Source: Prunus persica (taxonomy: Eukaryota > Streptophyta > Magnoliopsida > Rosales > Rosaceae). Taken from it: a DNA stretch of 64,000 nucleotides. The stretch's first letter is position 1; each line of letters starts with the position of its first letter. This document shows positions 10,336 through 21,545 of the stretch, piece after piece. The stretch covers positions 28,312,076-28,376,075 of the forward strand of contig NC_034014.1 in NCBI RefSeq assembly GCF_000346465.2, given 5' to 3'. Position numbers and translations under genes: made by a program. The notes under the pieces are model-generated. The model saw nothing but the letters and a program-made list of their open reading frames with translations, made no database searches and was not told the DNA's origin.

Positions 10336-12253
10336 TTACTTGCTTTTCCTATTTCCTGGACTACTAGGAGATTTCTGGCTCATCTTGGCTTCAAGTTTCT
10401 TATAGTGTTTTAAAGCAGCTAGCTTGTGGCGCTGGTGACGGCTTTTCCTTTTGCTGCATAGACAATAGACGATAGAAGTGAACAAATAAAATATCAACAG
10501 CCAAAAAAAGGAAAAACAAAAACCGATCCACCCTAGCTACACTGACAACGCCTAACAATGGTGATCCCCCATCAAAATTTAGAGTTTTATTACTAGCACC
10601 ATAAAAGAGGCAGTAGGAGAGTGCCAAACCTTACAAACAACAGGCCTGCTGTAAGAACCAATCCTCCCACGGCCCAAGAAACTCTTTCACTAAATGGCAT
10701 TTCCCTCCACCTCTGCTGGAACTCCTCTAGCAGCCTCAACCTCTCAACTTTCTGGGGCACCTCAGACTGTGAAACCTTCCATGAATCAGAAATCAAATCA
10801 AGACTGGCTTTACCACCATAGCAAAATGCTTCTCTCTTTCTCACAGTTATATCATCTTTAACGGCAAACCCTGCAGCATGGCAGAACTCTGTGCCATTAA
10901 CGATCCATTCAGAGGCTCTACCACAAACATAATCATTTACTCCACATGGTGCTAGAACCTGGCAGAAAATACTTGATCAGAAAAAATAATTCCCTAATGC
11001 ATCTAGAAGGAGATAATTGTAATCACCTACTCCTTCATTACAACAGATTATAATGGATTTGGCTAAGTTTAATAGTCACCCGCATACCTGTGTTATTGCA
11101 TCCGTAGAGTAGTAAGCCTCAGCACAAGCCTTAAAGACCCTGTCACAGAAAGAGGCACATATAACTGGAGGTCCTGGCTGCACGCCAATGCGGGGATCGC
11201 AGATGGAACATTCCAGTAATTCCCATAATTGCAAGCACTCTGGGTTAGCTTCTCCAGTTGAAGCCAACTTCCTTACGGATACCAGTGCAGGATGTGTCTG
11301 GGATACATCACAGCAAGTTTTTTTGCGGAACACCCTGCAAAGGGTCAGATCTTTGGGTCCCTTGTTCACCCGTCGTGGAGGCTTTCCCTCATAAGAGAAT
11401 GGTGGGAAACGACCACCTTGGGAAGTGCATACTTTGTCAGGTTTACCTGCATTAAAACAGATACAGATAAAACTTAATAAATAGTTCCATATAAGTATTA
11501 ATGAAAAAGAAAAACTTGAAGGAAAAGTAACAAATTAGTCTAATTTCTAGGCAAGCATTACATTTTAAAAAAATGAGCAATTTGAGCATACACCTGTAAG
11601 ATGTGATAAGGCAGTGAAGGCAGACCAAAGATCACCTAGTGTAAGTTTCAAACACAAGCATGCCCCTTCAAGACTTGTGAAACCCAAAGATAATTTGCAT
11701 AGAGACCTAGCTTTAAACTGATTCTAGCCTATCTCAGTTTCCCACAAGCTGTGTCAGAAGCATTGGCCATGCCAGAATGACCTTTCATATGAAAAGTTAT
11801 ATGCTTTGACAGTGACACTAACCTAGTGTGAGAAAAACTGAAACTATTTGATGTTGCAGTTGTCAAGTTTAGCCACAGGTGTCCATGTTAAAGCTATCGA
11901 TACAAAAAGACTGCTTCCCCAAGCAGTAATATAGTGATGTTTGCATGTGCTAGACTAAAGCATCCCCAATTAATGCAAAAGAAGGGAGCTTTCTAGATTG
12001 AGACGACAAATAGAAATTCATGATGTCGTTCATTTTCATCTAAAGCTGGACTAGTATGAATAAAAATGTTGTGTGCATAATTTAAGAAAAGAGGTTCGCT
12101 ATAATCAACAAAATCAACAATTATGAGTGAGCAAACTGCAAATCTGATAGGAGACTGAAAAACCCAAATAAGAAAGTGACATTTATATTTACCGGAGGAG
12201 AAAGGGACCAGTGAATTGATAAGCAGCAGCAAAATTAGAGACGCATGACCCAT
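10336..12253 (-). CDS. Plant folate-receptor-like cysteine-rich membrane protein
   Basis: Four exons: 12253..12193, 11446..11088, 10958..10630 and 10453..10336, totalling 867 nt, 288 aa. An N-terminal signal peptide (MGHASLILLLLINSLVPFSSG) is followed by a Cys-rich folate-receptor-like domain: CRVFRKKTCCDVSQTHPAL, CLQLWELLECSICDPRIG, VICASFCDRVFKACAEAYYS, VCGRASEWIVNGTEFCHAAGF and EAFCYGG. After it come a helical stretch (VERLRLLEEFQQRWREMPF), one transmembrane segment (VSWAVGGLVLTAGLLFV), and a short very basic tail (SKRKSRHQRHKL...). This predicts a type I membrane protein with a secreted Cys-rich head. The closest remembered relative is Arabidopsis At5g27830, annotated as folate receptor family; folate binding in plants is not established. 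The signal peptide is cut off in its own exon by a phase-1 intron. Confidence 0.9.
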
Positions 12254-12549
12254 TTTTCGTCAATCTGTGGTGATGGTTTGCATTATTGAGCTGCTGAAAG
12301 ACTCGGAATCAGAGAATGGAAGACGCTGTTCCATCTTGACGAAGCTGAGGCAAAGAAAAACCGACTCGCAGAGAAGAGAACGGTGGCTGTGGGTACCCGA
12401 TAACCCGATTAAGAAAGGTCCGTGGTGCTGGACAAATTGGGCCCATAGGGAGAGTTGGGTCCATGTTGCACAAAAAACAGAATTCAGGCCCATATTAATC
12501 AGGCTTTACTTTTGGGGAGTCGTCGTTAGATGAGGTTCAATCTTGTAAC

Positions 12550-12846
12550 TATTAAATCAAACTAACCAATGCATTATCTAAGGTTCTTAAAGCACTTTTA
12601 CCAGTCATGGCAGCTACTATTCACCTGAATAGTGGTTGTCCTTGCAAAAAGTTGTGGTGTTTTCACTCATTGCCATGGCAAGGGGTACTAGGACAGCTAC
12701 TATTCACATGAATAGTGGCTGCCCTTACAAAAGGTTGTGGTGTTTTCACCCAGTGCTGCACTGGCCAGCCCTTGTTGCTGGAAACGATTTTTGAGCCTAA
12801 ACAAACCACCCCCCTAATTGTTAGATCAAACTAACTAATGTATCTA
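12550..12846. repeat. Tandem copies of a palindrome-containing repeat flanked by direct repeats
   Basis: Positions 12609-12671 and 12693-12757 are two similar units. Each carries the palindromic core ACTATTCAc(c/a)TGAATAGT followed by a TTGTGGTGTTTTCAC tail. The same core lies in the Harbinger-like element at 50148-51321, so this is probably a degraded relative. An imperfect direct repeat (ATCAAACTAACYAATG...) brackets the block at 12556-12580 and 12824-12846 and may be a remnant of insertion. Promoter elements of the folate-receptor-like gene probably lie between 12254 and 12550. Confidence 0.6.
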
Positions 12847-12907
12847 ACGATTAAGAAATAAGCCTTCATCAACTGTAACTATTGAATATTCTTACACTTA
12901 TTGGGAT

Positions 12908-12965
12908 ACTTATTTGCATGGGTTGATAGTTGGCATACTTATTTGCATGGGTTGATAGTTGGCAT
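12908..12965. repeat. 29-bp perfect tandem duplication
   Basis: Two adjacent identical 29-base units beginning ACTTATTTGCATGGG. No gene is seen between 12850 and 13390. Confidence 0.85.
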
Positions 12966-13397
12966 GATGCTCATGTTTTTTCGCCCATAACCTTTTGTAA
13001 TTTTTCGTTTTTTCAAAAGACAACAGGAGTTGATCTGAAACTAGAGTTTTCATAGAATCAGTGGATTCTTAAAATATAATTATATTTTGTTTCAAGAATC
13101 AGTGGTAAAACCAACATGAAAATTCAGCTTGGCTTGGCATCATGCATCATTCATGAGCTTCGATTTTCTCTCTACAAAAACTAAGACGAACAATTTTTCA
13201 GGCACCAAATTATGCACTACATTGTATAATAATACAACACCCATGCTGCCAAGAAAAGTAAATACTTTTTATTCATTCAGATGCCAAAGAAGACGACTTG
13301 CAAGAGAACAAACACTATGTACACATACATGATACATATAGCAGATTAGATTAGCAACTCCATCCACATTTCTCACATCTTACATACAAAACTACTC

Positions 13398-13446
13398 TCT
13401 CTCCCTCCTTCCCTCTCTCTCTCTCTCTCTACATATATATATATCA
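13398..13446. repeat. (CT)n and (AT)n microsatellites
   Basis: A CT/CCT-rich run followed by a TA-dinucleotide run, just downstream of the DRM1-like stop codon and probably within or beside its 3'UTR. Confidence 0.8.
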
Positions 13447-13556
13447 CATACAATACATATATTTATAGCTTCAAAACAAACACCACACCACCCTGCAACA
13501 CCCAAACTTAGCAAAGAAAGGGCTTCTTCATTATATCACTACATGTCGTCCTTTGG

Positions 13557-14556
13557 TCACACGTCGAAAGGAGACCGGGGGCTGCTCCTTGCTCCTCCAC
13601 CACCAACCTGGCTTGCCTTCTCGTATGCATCCGATGCCGACCTCCTCCTGAATCTTCCCATGCTGCTGCCTCCTTATCATCAACATTCAAAACAAAACAT
13701 CATCAAAAACAAACACTCAACCCTTGACCTGCTTTAGTTTATTCTTCACCTATTTAATTATTAGTGGGGGACAATAATATCTACTTAATATATCATCATT
13801 AGGTAAGATTCCTTACCACTCTTGTTAAATCACGAATCAATAAGGACACAAATGTCATTTCATAACCAAACAGATACTACTCCTTATCATATATGTATGT
13901 ATCTAGACAGAAATATGACTAGAAAATTGAAATTTGGCCCAACCACATTATTTTAAATTACGAACGTGCCCCTTGTCTCACTACATCCAGTACGAATCAA
14001 GGCAGGCTCCACCATTTGTGGAGACTTGGCCCCACCATACTGTATAGTGAGCCAGGGGTACATCTGACATTCCAGATGCTTACCAGAAAACGGAGACACT
14101 GGAGGCGTAGACCCAGCTGGCGAAATCGGAGGCGATCCGCTGTTACCGCTCCCATATCCTGGGGGTTTCACTATCATAATACTCCGTGTAACTCTCGTCG
14201 CCTCCTCTGTCGAATCCTCACCGTACGATCCCACGCTCCCTCCATCCGACGATCCTAATTCAAACAAAATCAAAGCAAATTAATATAAGCCGCGCGATCT
14301 CAACATTCTAATGCTTCAACTTCATTTCGGCCGGTTTATTTTCAGTTTCATTTAAATATAAGATTAGCAAAGTCAGCCTTGAGTATATGTTTATGGCGTA
14401 ACATGCGCCGTCGGCTTAGGATTAGCAGAAAATGGACGCACCCTTGGCGGAGCTGGATCGGAAACTGAAGGTTTTGTGCTTGCGGAGCTTGCCAAGACCG
14501 ATATCGGGCCGGGGCCCGGCGACGGTGTCGTCCCAGAGCTGGTCAAGTAAGCCCAT
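13557..14556 (-). CDS. Dormancy/auxin-associated (DRM1/ARP) family protein
   Basis: Three exons: 14556..14442, 14254..14084 and 13669..13557, totalling 399 nt, 132 aa. The N-terminus MGLLDQLWDDTVAGPRPDIGLGKLRKHKTF is the family hallmark. It continues with SYGEDSTEEATRVTRSIMIVKPPGY, a Ser/Pro/Gly linker (SPPISPAGSTPPVSPFSG) and the conserved RFRRRSASDAYEKA block. Family members are small, probably disordered proteins whose transcripts rise in dormant buds and fall with auxin or sugar; the molecular function is unknown. The exon 3 acceptor was chosen at 13670 because only that AG keeps the RFRRRSASDAY frame. The start region is unusually GC-rich for this window. Several longer-looking ORFs on the opposite strand here are shadows. 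Confidence 0.9.
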
Positions 14557-15278
14557 GTTGTATATCGTGCGCCGGCAGAAACTGAATCAGCAGCGTATGA
14601 TAGCAGAACTGGCGTAACTTAACGATTGCAGTGGGATTGGACTAAGAGGAAGTGAACGGGAGGAGTTTGGGAGGTTATTTAACGACCATGAGGGCGTTAA
14701 AGATCGAACAGGTATGCTGGATCGAGACTGATCTGGAACGTTCGTCGGATCCAGAGTGAGGATGGTGACTTGGCAGGTGGATCGAGGAGCACGTAATTGG
14801 CGATAAGATCGAAGTGACAGGCGGACCCCAGGAGATGGGGAGATTAAAGGCGGCGATGACACGGGGAGTGAACGAAAAGTCATTGGTCCAGGGACCGAAA
14901 CTACCAGAATACCCTCAACTTTATCCAAACTGAAATGAAATAGGCTTTTGTTTTGGACAAAATTACAAAGTTTTGGGTCATTGGATTTGGGCCTGCCTTA
15001 TGCTCATATGGGCTGTGCTTTCCATTTTGGGCTGGCCTTCTTCTATGAATTTCCAATTATAAGTCAATTTTTTGACCACATTTTACGAAGTGCATTCACA
15101 TGAACAAATAACATTCAAATCAAAACCAGAATCAGGTTGCTAGAAGAAGTCTCCATTCCATCAATAATCCGAATTTCCAATGGTGTTCGTGATCACAATA
15201 GCATAACACAATAGAAAAACTTCAACTGAATTCATACCCGAACCAGAGTAATTGTTCATCGTTGTCTCGCGGTCGAAA

Positions 15279-15620
15279 TCAGAGGAGTTTGACACCTGCT
15301 TCCACCACACTGTCAACGACAGCTTTAACCTTACCATGATATTTCTGTTCTCTCTTCAACTGGACGCATACAGCAGGGATGTTCTTGAGCAGGAGGCGCT
15401 CCCCCAATATCTTCCCTATCTTTCCAGCAGCAGCAACGTCCCGGCGTATCTCCATGCTTTCTCTCAAGGCCTTTTCCTGGGAGCTTGCAGAAGAAGCTAC
15501 TGTGGCCGTTGGTGTGTGGATTACTTGTGCAGTTACGTATTTGTTTGTAAAGTGCATTTTCAGAACATAAGGCTTTAGATACTTTGTAATACGTGGTGCC
15601 CTGACCGGAGGAATGCCCAT
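15279..15620 (-). CDS. Ribosomal L18p/L5e family protein (uL18-like, probably organellar)
   Basis: Single coding exon of 113 aa: MGIPPVRAPRITKYLKPYVL...TNKYVTAQVIHTPTATVASSASSQEKALR...DVAAAGKIGKILGERLLLKNIPAV...REQKYHGKVKAVVDSVVEAGVKLL. The VHTPT-ASSASSQEKAL and GKILGERLL segments are typical of the small plant L18p/L5e proteins, which bind 5S rRNA in bacterial-type ribosomes. The ATG at 15620 lies seven bases into exon 2 (acceptor at 15627). A non-coding first exon ends at 16392 (donor GTACGCC), giving a 765-base 5'UTR intron. No cleavable organelle presequence is obvious, so location in mitochondrion or plastid is inferred from relatives. Remembered Arabidopsis relatives are At5g27820, At1g08845 and At3g20230. 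Confidence 0.88.
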   Translation of the reverse strand: MGIPPVRAPRITKYLKPYVLKMHFTNKYVTAQVIHTPTATVASSASSQEKALRESMEIRRDVAAAGKIGKILGERLLLKNIPAVCVQLKREQKYHGKVKAVVDSVVEAGVKLL

Positions 15621-16457
15621 TTCTGTCTGCAAATAAGTCACAAGTTCAACCATAAAAATCAACAGGAAAGTTTAATATCCAGGACGCTAGAAAAATGGAA
15701 CACAAGGAAACGCACTGGAATTATCTAGACTTAGACAAGTGGTACAATAAGAAAAATGAAGCAATAATGCATTTTTACCAACATATAGAACTGCCATGAC
15801 GCAGGAATATATGAAAACCAAAGCTACTACATGAGGCAGCAATACAATGGAATTCCTCAGTTTACAATGGTATATGATTCTATCAATTAAACCAGAGCTC
15901 GGGACAAACATAAAAGTTAGGAAATATATACTCTCTATGCCTCTATGGTACCTACACAAAGTATTAATCACTTTTAAGAATTTTAACCCCGATCACTATA
16001 ACTGATCAAACAAACTCTGTGGCATGTATCAGACCAAATTAATAGGAGTTATAATTAATTTCCCAGTATTTGTTTCTGTTGGTTTTTCATTCGCAACCTC
16101 TATCAAACAATTGGTGTGCAACTTCTTAAGCTCCAAACCTACACCATATTCTATCTATGATCATGATATGGGTTCTTACTAATAAGCACATAGAACAGAA
16201 AAAACTTTAACTTTTACATTCATGTATCTCTGTTTGATTCCCAGGAAAACACAAGAATATAAGAAGAAAAAATGTGACTTGAAGTTCAACCAAAAAACTA
16301 AAAATTTGGTGCTTAATTTATCAAAGTAACAACGAAAACGAGATTTAAATTTCGCAAAAACGATAGAGATTTGAAGTAGAAAACGGCGTACCGAATGGGA
16401 TATCTCGCAGAGAAAGCTTGAAGTGTTGGATTCAGAACTCGCAGAAGGGCTCAAAGT

Positions 16458-16481
16458 TCAGAGCTTCAAAAATGGTTTCAT
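16458..16481 (-). promoter_or_regulatory. Upstream ORF in the L18p 5'UTR
   Basis: In the non-coding first exon, an ATG at 16481 opens a 7-codon ORF (MKPFLKL-stop) that ends well before the 15627-16391 intron. If transcription starts upstream of 16481 it would be an AUG-initiated uORF able to dampen translation of the main ORF. The transcription start is not visible in sequence. Confidence 0.45.
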
Positions 16482-16689
16482 TGGCCAAAACGAAATGGTA
16501 GCTGTTCCTTTTTCTTTTCCCTTCTCTTTTCCGAAGGGTAGAAAAATGGCCCATTTTTGTCGGGCTTACTAATACAACTTATTATACAAGCCCACATTAT
16601 GTTTGGGCTTTTTGTTTATTCTACTAGTCCAAGCCCAAGTCTATAGAACATTTTGTGACATTTTATTCAAATTTTGTATTTTGAGATAA

Positions 16690-16870
16690 AATACTTGTAG
16701 CTTAATTGACTAAGAGCGTTTATTTCTGAGAGGCACTTGTAGCTCAACTGATTAAGAATATTTATCTATGAAGTCGATGTTCTAGTTAGATTCCTCATCC
16801 TCTAATATCGATTGTATATAAAATCTATCTCAGGAGTCGAGGAATAAATCTATCTGTTTAGAAATTTGAT
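16690..16870. repeat. tRNA-derived SINE-like remnant
   Basis: Two box A-like stretches appear in tandem (TTGTAGCTTAATTGACTAAGA at 16694 and TTGTAGCTCAACTGATTAAGA at 16737). A box B-like GATGTTCTAGTTAGATTCC follows about 45 bases after the second. This is the head of a tRNA-derived SINE, decayed. From 16871 to 18250 I see no gene; short ORFs there show no recognisable domains. Confidence 0.5.
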
Positions 16871-18258
16871 CTTGGAACCTAGTCGAATGAACTTTTTGGC
16901 TAGTTCTTGTGCTAGACTTCAAGTAAACATGAGCATGAAGGAAACATTTTCATCACACAAAGGAAACCCACAATTTGAAATTGGTAAAGGGCTAGTTAAA
17001 TTTGTGTGTCAATGACAAAATGGGGTAAACAGAACAGAACCCACAAGGGAACCAAAGCTGGTTTGACAAAGTCAAGAAGTGAGTGATTGTCACAAATACC
17101 ACCATTGAAGAGACCTTGGTGATTTGCAGAAGGTATCAGAGAGAAGAGACATTGGTCAGAATAAATAAAAATCCACCATGAACCTTGGGGGGTGAAGTTT
17201 GTAGATAGAAAAATAGCTACACTACCAAAGATAGGGAATCATATCCACCTAGGGACTAACCCTTGCCCTCTCAAAACCCAACACAACGATATTTTTTTTT
17301 ACACAAACCCATCTCACCCTCCTTCCATTCCCCTTTAATCAATCAAACACTTTAACAAAATTGCCTCCAACACGCAACCTCTTCTCAGCAACAACAGGCA
17401 ATGTCATCGTGTCCATCCCCACTCACTATTCTGCTTCTGTTTTCACCTCCCCATCTTCTCTCTCTTCATTCTTCCCACCACCATCATCATTCTTGGTCAT
17501 AAAGGTCATTATCCTTTTCATCTTTTGCGGGGAAGATTATCCGCAAACATCCCAATTAAGCAAATTAACAGAAATCCATTTATAAATGCTGGCAATGTCT
17601 ACATTTTCTGGTTATAGACTAGGATATTTGGAATTAAGTACCATTATCAGAAATTAACTACCAGTCTGTCACCCAAATCTGAAATCATGAGACAAGATTT
17701 TGGAGAAATATCCAGTACAAATTACACGTTGGGGAGAGCTAAATTGGCGGCAGGATAGTACCTCACAAAGTGACGTTTTTTGTTATCTGAAAATATCTCA
17801 CAACATGACCAGTACTTAATCAAACGGATGAGATGATCACAGAGCCAATGTCATACACGGGGTCAAATCTATTGCCATGCCAATGCCATCATGTCTGCTC
17901 ATACAAAAAGAACCACTTTCCTCCGATCGTGTTTGTGCACCACTTTATCAAAAATCAAATTATGAAGTTTGGTTCACTTTTTTCAAACAGAGAGGGCACT
18001 GTTTCAACGAGATATATGCATTAAAGACCCTGAATTGCATTTTTTTAATAGGTCATGATTAAACAATTGAATTGGGTTTTTTTTAACGTTGAAAACTTTG
18101 AAGTCTTCAATTGCTTTTGCTTCTGATTTCAATTGAGGTCTTTAAAGAATGGATACTTCAAGACTCAAAGTCTTTACTCTGTTTGTCCAAAAAAAAAAAA
18201 AAAAAAAAAGTCTTTACTCTGTTTCTCATTGAGTCTTTCTCTCTCCTAGAAAAAGTTG

Positions 18259-18267
18259 TATATAAAT
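18259..18267 (+). promoter_or_regulatory. Probable TATA box of the MIR164 transcript
   Basis: TATATAAAT lies about 120 bases upstream of the pre-miR164 hairpin on the same strand, and no coding gene starts nearby. A run of 21 A residues at 18189-18209, between two copies of AGTCTTTACTCTGTTT, lies just upstream. Confidence 0.5.
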
Positions 18268-18377
18268 GCATGGCCTCCCTCACCATTTTGATGCACACCT
18301 TTGGTTGAAACCTAACCTAATGGTTCAAGAAGATGGGAGGAAGAGTATGGTGGCTTAACTTAGCCCATGATGCATGG

Positions 18378-18508
18378 GTGAGTAGCTCTTGTTGGAGAAG
18401 CAGGGCACGTGCAAGTTCTAGCTCAAATGCTTCTGCATGGGAGCTTAAGCTAAGCTTATAGCAAAACTTTGCACGTGCTCCCCTTCTCCAACACAAGTTT
18501 CTCACCTC
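18378..18508 (+). ncRNA. MIR164: MIR164 precursor (miR164 microRNA gene)
   Basis: Positions 18393-18413 are the 21-nt miR164 sequence (TGGAGAAGCAGGGCACG...GCA), invariant in plants. The star strand is at 18472-18492 (CACGTGCTCCCCTTCTCCAAC without its last base in common use). The two arms pair for about 38 bases: GGTGAGTAGCTCTTGT before the mature sequence pairs with ACACAAGTTTCTCACC after the star, across a roughly 55-base loop. miR164 guides cleavage of NAC transcription factor mRNAs (CUC1/CUC2/NAC1 group) and so sets organ boundaries and lateral organ number. Position between an L18p and a HIG1 gene matches Arabidopsis MIR164C (At5g27807, from memory), although the 3' base here is A as in miR164a/b. 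Confidence 0.95.
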
Positions 18509-18697
18509 TTTCTTTCTAGCCCTGTTTGCTGAACAAGCCATGTGAATTCTAAAAAGGATGGTAAGCTCCAATTTTCGTCTGGCTATCTTCTTTTTTGTCT
18601 TAGTTTTCTACTATTACACATGCCATTTGTTTCCTTTAATCTGTTTCTTTGAAATATCCTTGCTCTGCTCTGACTCTGACTCTGTTTTAGTTTTTTA

Positions 18698-18700
<3 letters not shown>

Positions 18701-18749
<49 letters not shown>
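18701..18749. repeat. (TC)n microsatellite, about 24 units
   Basis: Uninterrupted TC dinucleotides. It lies about 200 bases 3' of the MIR164 hairpin, perhaps within the primary transcript. Confidence 0.95.
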
Positions 18750-18753
<4 letters not shown>

Positions 18754-19507
18754 CACATTCCAGTAATTAGAATGTCAAAATATGAGGCTGCTCCATGATC
18801 ACGAAGACACGGAAGTCTGCCAGCATGAATGTGTCTCAAGTATATTATGGACTTTTTGTGTGGTCCTTCAATCTATATGTTGGCTAGTACAACTGGCGTT
18901 TTTATTGAACAAGATTGTAATGCGACTGGATGGCGGTATGGATATACATGTGAGATGACCAAGAACCAACAAGTTTATCAACACCGGACATTTTTCTGCA
19001 TTTTGACTTGTTGACATGATTTTTTGGCACTCAAATCTTCTACTCAACCTTGCAACAGGAGATATACATAGTTCTTTTCTTGCTAAGCATCAACTTGGAA
19101 ATTAAAATTGAATGGATTAAACTTCTTGGTTTCATTTTGGCCTGAGGTTCAAATCGATGTAAATAAGATGTAGAAAGCACAACTTCAGTTCAGAGCAGGA
19201 AACAAGTAAAAGTAATATGTTACATGATGACCATGCATGCTCAAAAGGATGGCAATTGAGTAGGTGCTATAAAGTTGTGAATCAAAAAAAAAAAAAGAGT
19301 AGGTTCTATAAGGCCTTCAAAACTTGTTAACTTGGGCAATCAAATATACATGAATTTGGAGTTATTTTTCCACCATGGTTGTGAAAAAAGCAAATTAATT
19401 TAGTCGCATTATATCCTTTGGATCTAACCCATTGAAGAAGTGACTGACAGCTTTGACTCCTTGACCAACTATACTTAATTATGCAAATGGGACTTGACCT
19501 TCCATTT

Positions 19508-19509
<2 letters not shown>

Positions 19510-19545
<36 letters not shown>
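19510..19545. repeat. (TC)n microsatellite
   Basis: About 18 TC units. The surrounding region 18750-20460 has no convincing gene; ORFs reading through this run give artificial ERERER stretches. Confidence 0.95.
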
Positions 19546-19552
<7 letters not shown>

Positions 19553-19920
19553 GTTAATTGGTGCAAGCAATGGTATGGGTTAAGCGCGTAGAGGCAGGCT
19601 GAAGCAAAAACACACGTTTGAGACTGACCAGTTTCAGTTTGACAGGAAGATGGCGTAAGGTTATACAAATTTGGCAGTCAAAAAGAAGGGATTCTAAGCA
19701 AGGGGTACTTGCACTTTGCCTTATAAAGTGGGGGATTCTGCCATTTCCCCCTCTTTTTTTATTTAGTCTTGTGGGAAGCAAGTTTGATTTGGATAGGGCT
19801 TTGGAGTGTTGGAAATTGAAGTGAGAGGGAGGGGGGGACAAACAAAGAGAGATATGCAGTGCTGCTGCTGCCTGCCATATTCATAAAACCTTAAATTGCA
19901 AGCAATGCTTTGAACATAAA

Positions 19921-19925
19921 GAGAG

Positions 19926-19966
<41 letters not shown>
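19921..19966. repeat. (GA)n microsatellite
   Basis: About 22 GA units with one interruption (GCGA near the start). Confidence 0.95.
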
Positions 19967-19969
<3 letters not shown>

Positions 19970-20461
19970 AATATGTCATAAGTGGGAGTATGTTGGACAC
20001 GCAATGCACAAGTATCAAGGCTTGGAAAAGCAATACAATCATTATTTCACATGCCTGGTTATTTATGCTTGGTTGGTTGTTTGGTCTTCAATCAACCAAC
20101 ATGTCATGCTGAATAAGCAAACCAATCTTTTGCTTTTTTCTTCTTTTGAATTTGGGGTCAGAGTCTCCAATCTTCTTCACTGTGCCATACCATTCTTAGA
20201 AATCTCATCATCCATTGGAAAACTATTTCCTAGCATGCTCATATTGAAGAGGGTAAAATACAATAGGTAGTAAGTACAATGAGTGCATCCAATTTTCAGT
20301 CTCAATTCAACCAATTCATCTATTAAGGAAACGTCACAAAGATTATTGTACGGGAAAGCTGTTTTGGGTCGCAGTGATTTTGCCCATTTTTATTCTTAAT
20401 GTTTTATTATTTTTTTATGTAAGACAAGATAAGAGTTTACTAAAGTAGAGAAAATTTGTGT

Positions 20462-21545
20462 ACGGGTGAAAAGTGCATTATTTTATATATTTTTATGCCT
20501 CTTATATTTGGTTTTTGTATTAGAAGTTAATTAAAAAAAACATTATTACTTTATTTTCTTTATTTTCAGTTATTATGCACTATTGGAAGGATTTCAACTG
20601 AAAATCAACTTTTTGAATGAATTTTAGTGCAAGGCCAATTGGAGAAGAAAGCTGAGACATTAAAGATCATTATGTCAAAGTTTCATAATTTTCCACCAAG
20701 CCAAATGCTCCAGACTTACAAGTCAAGACAACCTAAGTTGAAATTCTGTCAGAACTGCACTGCTGTGGAAGATTGAAGATTTGAAGACTTTTCTGATTTT
20801 TCCTAATGGCATATGATATATGCTTAGAAAGCTTAGAGATCAAGCTACATTTTTCATATTTTCCCAAAATTTTCTAGAAAATAAAAAGACCCAAAACATG
20901 CGTGTAAGTTTGGATTACTTTGTTTCCAAGTCAAAGAAGGATTATTTCCCAATTTGGTTTTCTTAATTGGTTGGGATTTTTGTTCTTTTAGAAGAGTTTT
21001 TTCAAACTTTTTTTAAAATAGTGGTTTACTTGCCTACACTATATAAGGTCACCCTAACCTCTCTCTAGACTTTTTTAGTTGTTTTTCCAGACTTTTTTAG
21101 AGTAGCCAACTTGCACGAACGCTTTGGGGTCTTTCCACTTCCTAGACAATTCTGGAAAAATATGAGAAATGTAGTTGATCTCTAAGCTTTCCAAGCACAT
21201 ATCACATACCACTAGGAAAAATCAGAAAAGTCTTCAAATCTTCAATCTTCCACAACAGTGCAGTTCTGACGGGATTTCAATTTAGGCTGTTTTGACTTGT
21301 AAGTCTGGAGCATTTGGCTTGGTGGAAAATTATGAAACTTTGATATAATGATATTCAATGTCTTAGCTTTCTTCTCCAATCAGCCTTGTGTTAAAATTCA
21401 TTTGAAAAGTCAATTTTCAATCGAAATCCTTTCAAGAGTGCAGAATATATGAAAATAAGGAAAGTAAGGTAATAATACTCTTTTTAATTAACTTTCCTTA
21501 CAAAAACCAAATATAAGAGGTATAAAAATATAGGAAAAATGTACT
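20462..21545. mobile_element. Long foldback (inverted-repeat) element, arms about 400 bp
   Basis: The left arm (about 20470-20880) and right arm (about 21145-21540) are reverse complements of one another along their whole length, at perhaps 85-90% by eye. For example, CTTATATTTGGTTTTTGTA at 20501 pairs with the TACAAAAACCAAATATAAG near 21499. GCCAAATGCTCCAGACTTA near 20700 likewise matches the other arm. The 260-base centre carries a TATA-like CTATATAAGG near 21040. No transposase or other ORF is present. It resembles a foldback or very long-TIR non-autonomous element; terminal motif and target duplication are not clear. Confidence 0.85.

Noticed and set aside
14587..14928. 113-codon minus-strand ORF upstream of the DRM1-like gene
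   Set aside because: It overlaps the promoter and 5'UTR of DRM1, has no recognisable domain, and is a composition effect of the GC-richer leader.
15252..15578. 108-codon + strand ORF
   Set aside because: Antisense of the L18p-family coding exon.
19327..19668. 113-codon ORF with an ERERERER run
   Set aside because: It reads through the (TC)n microsatellite; no conserved segment on either side.
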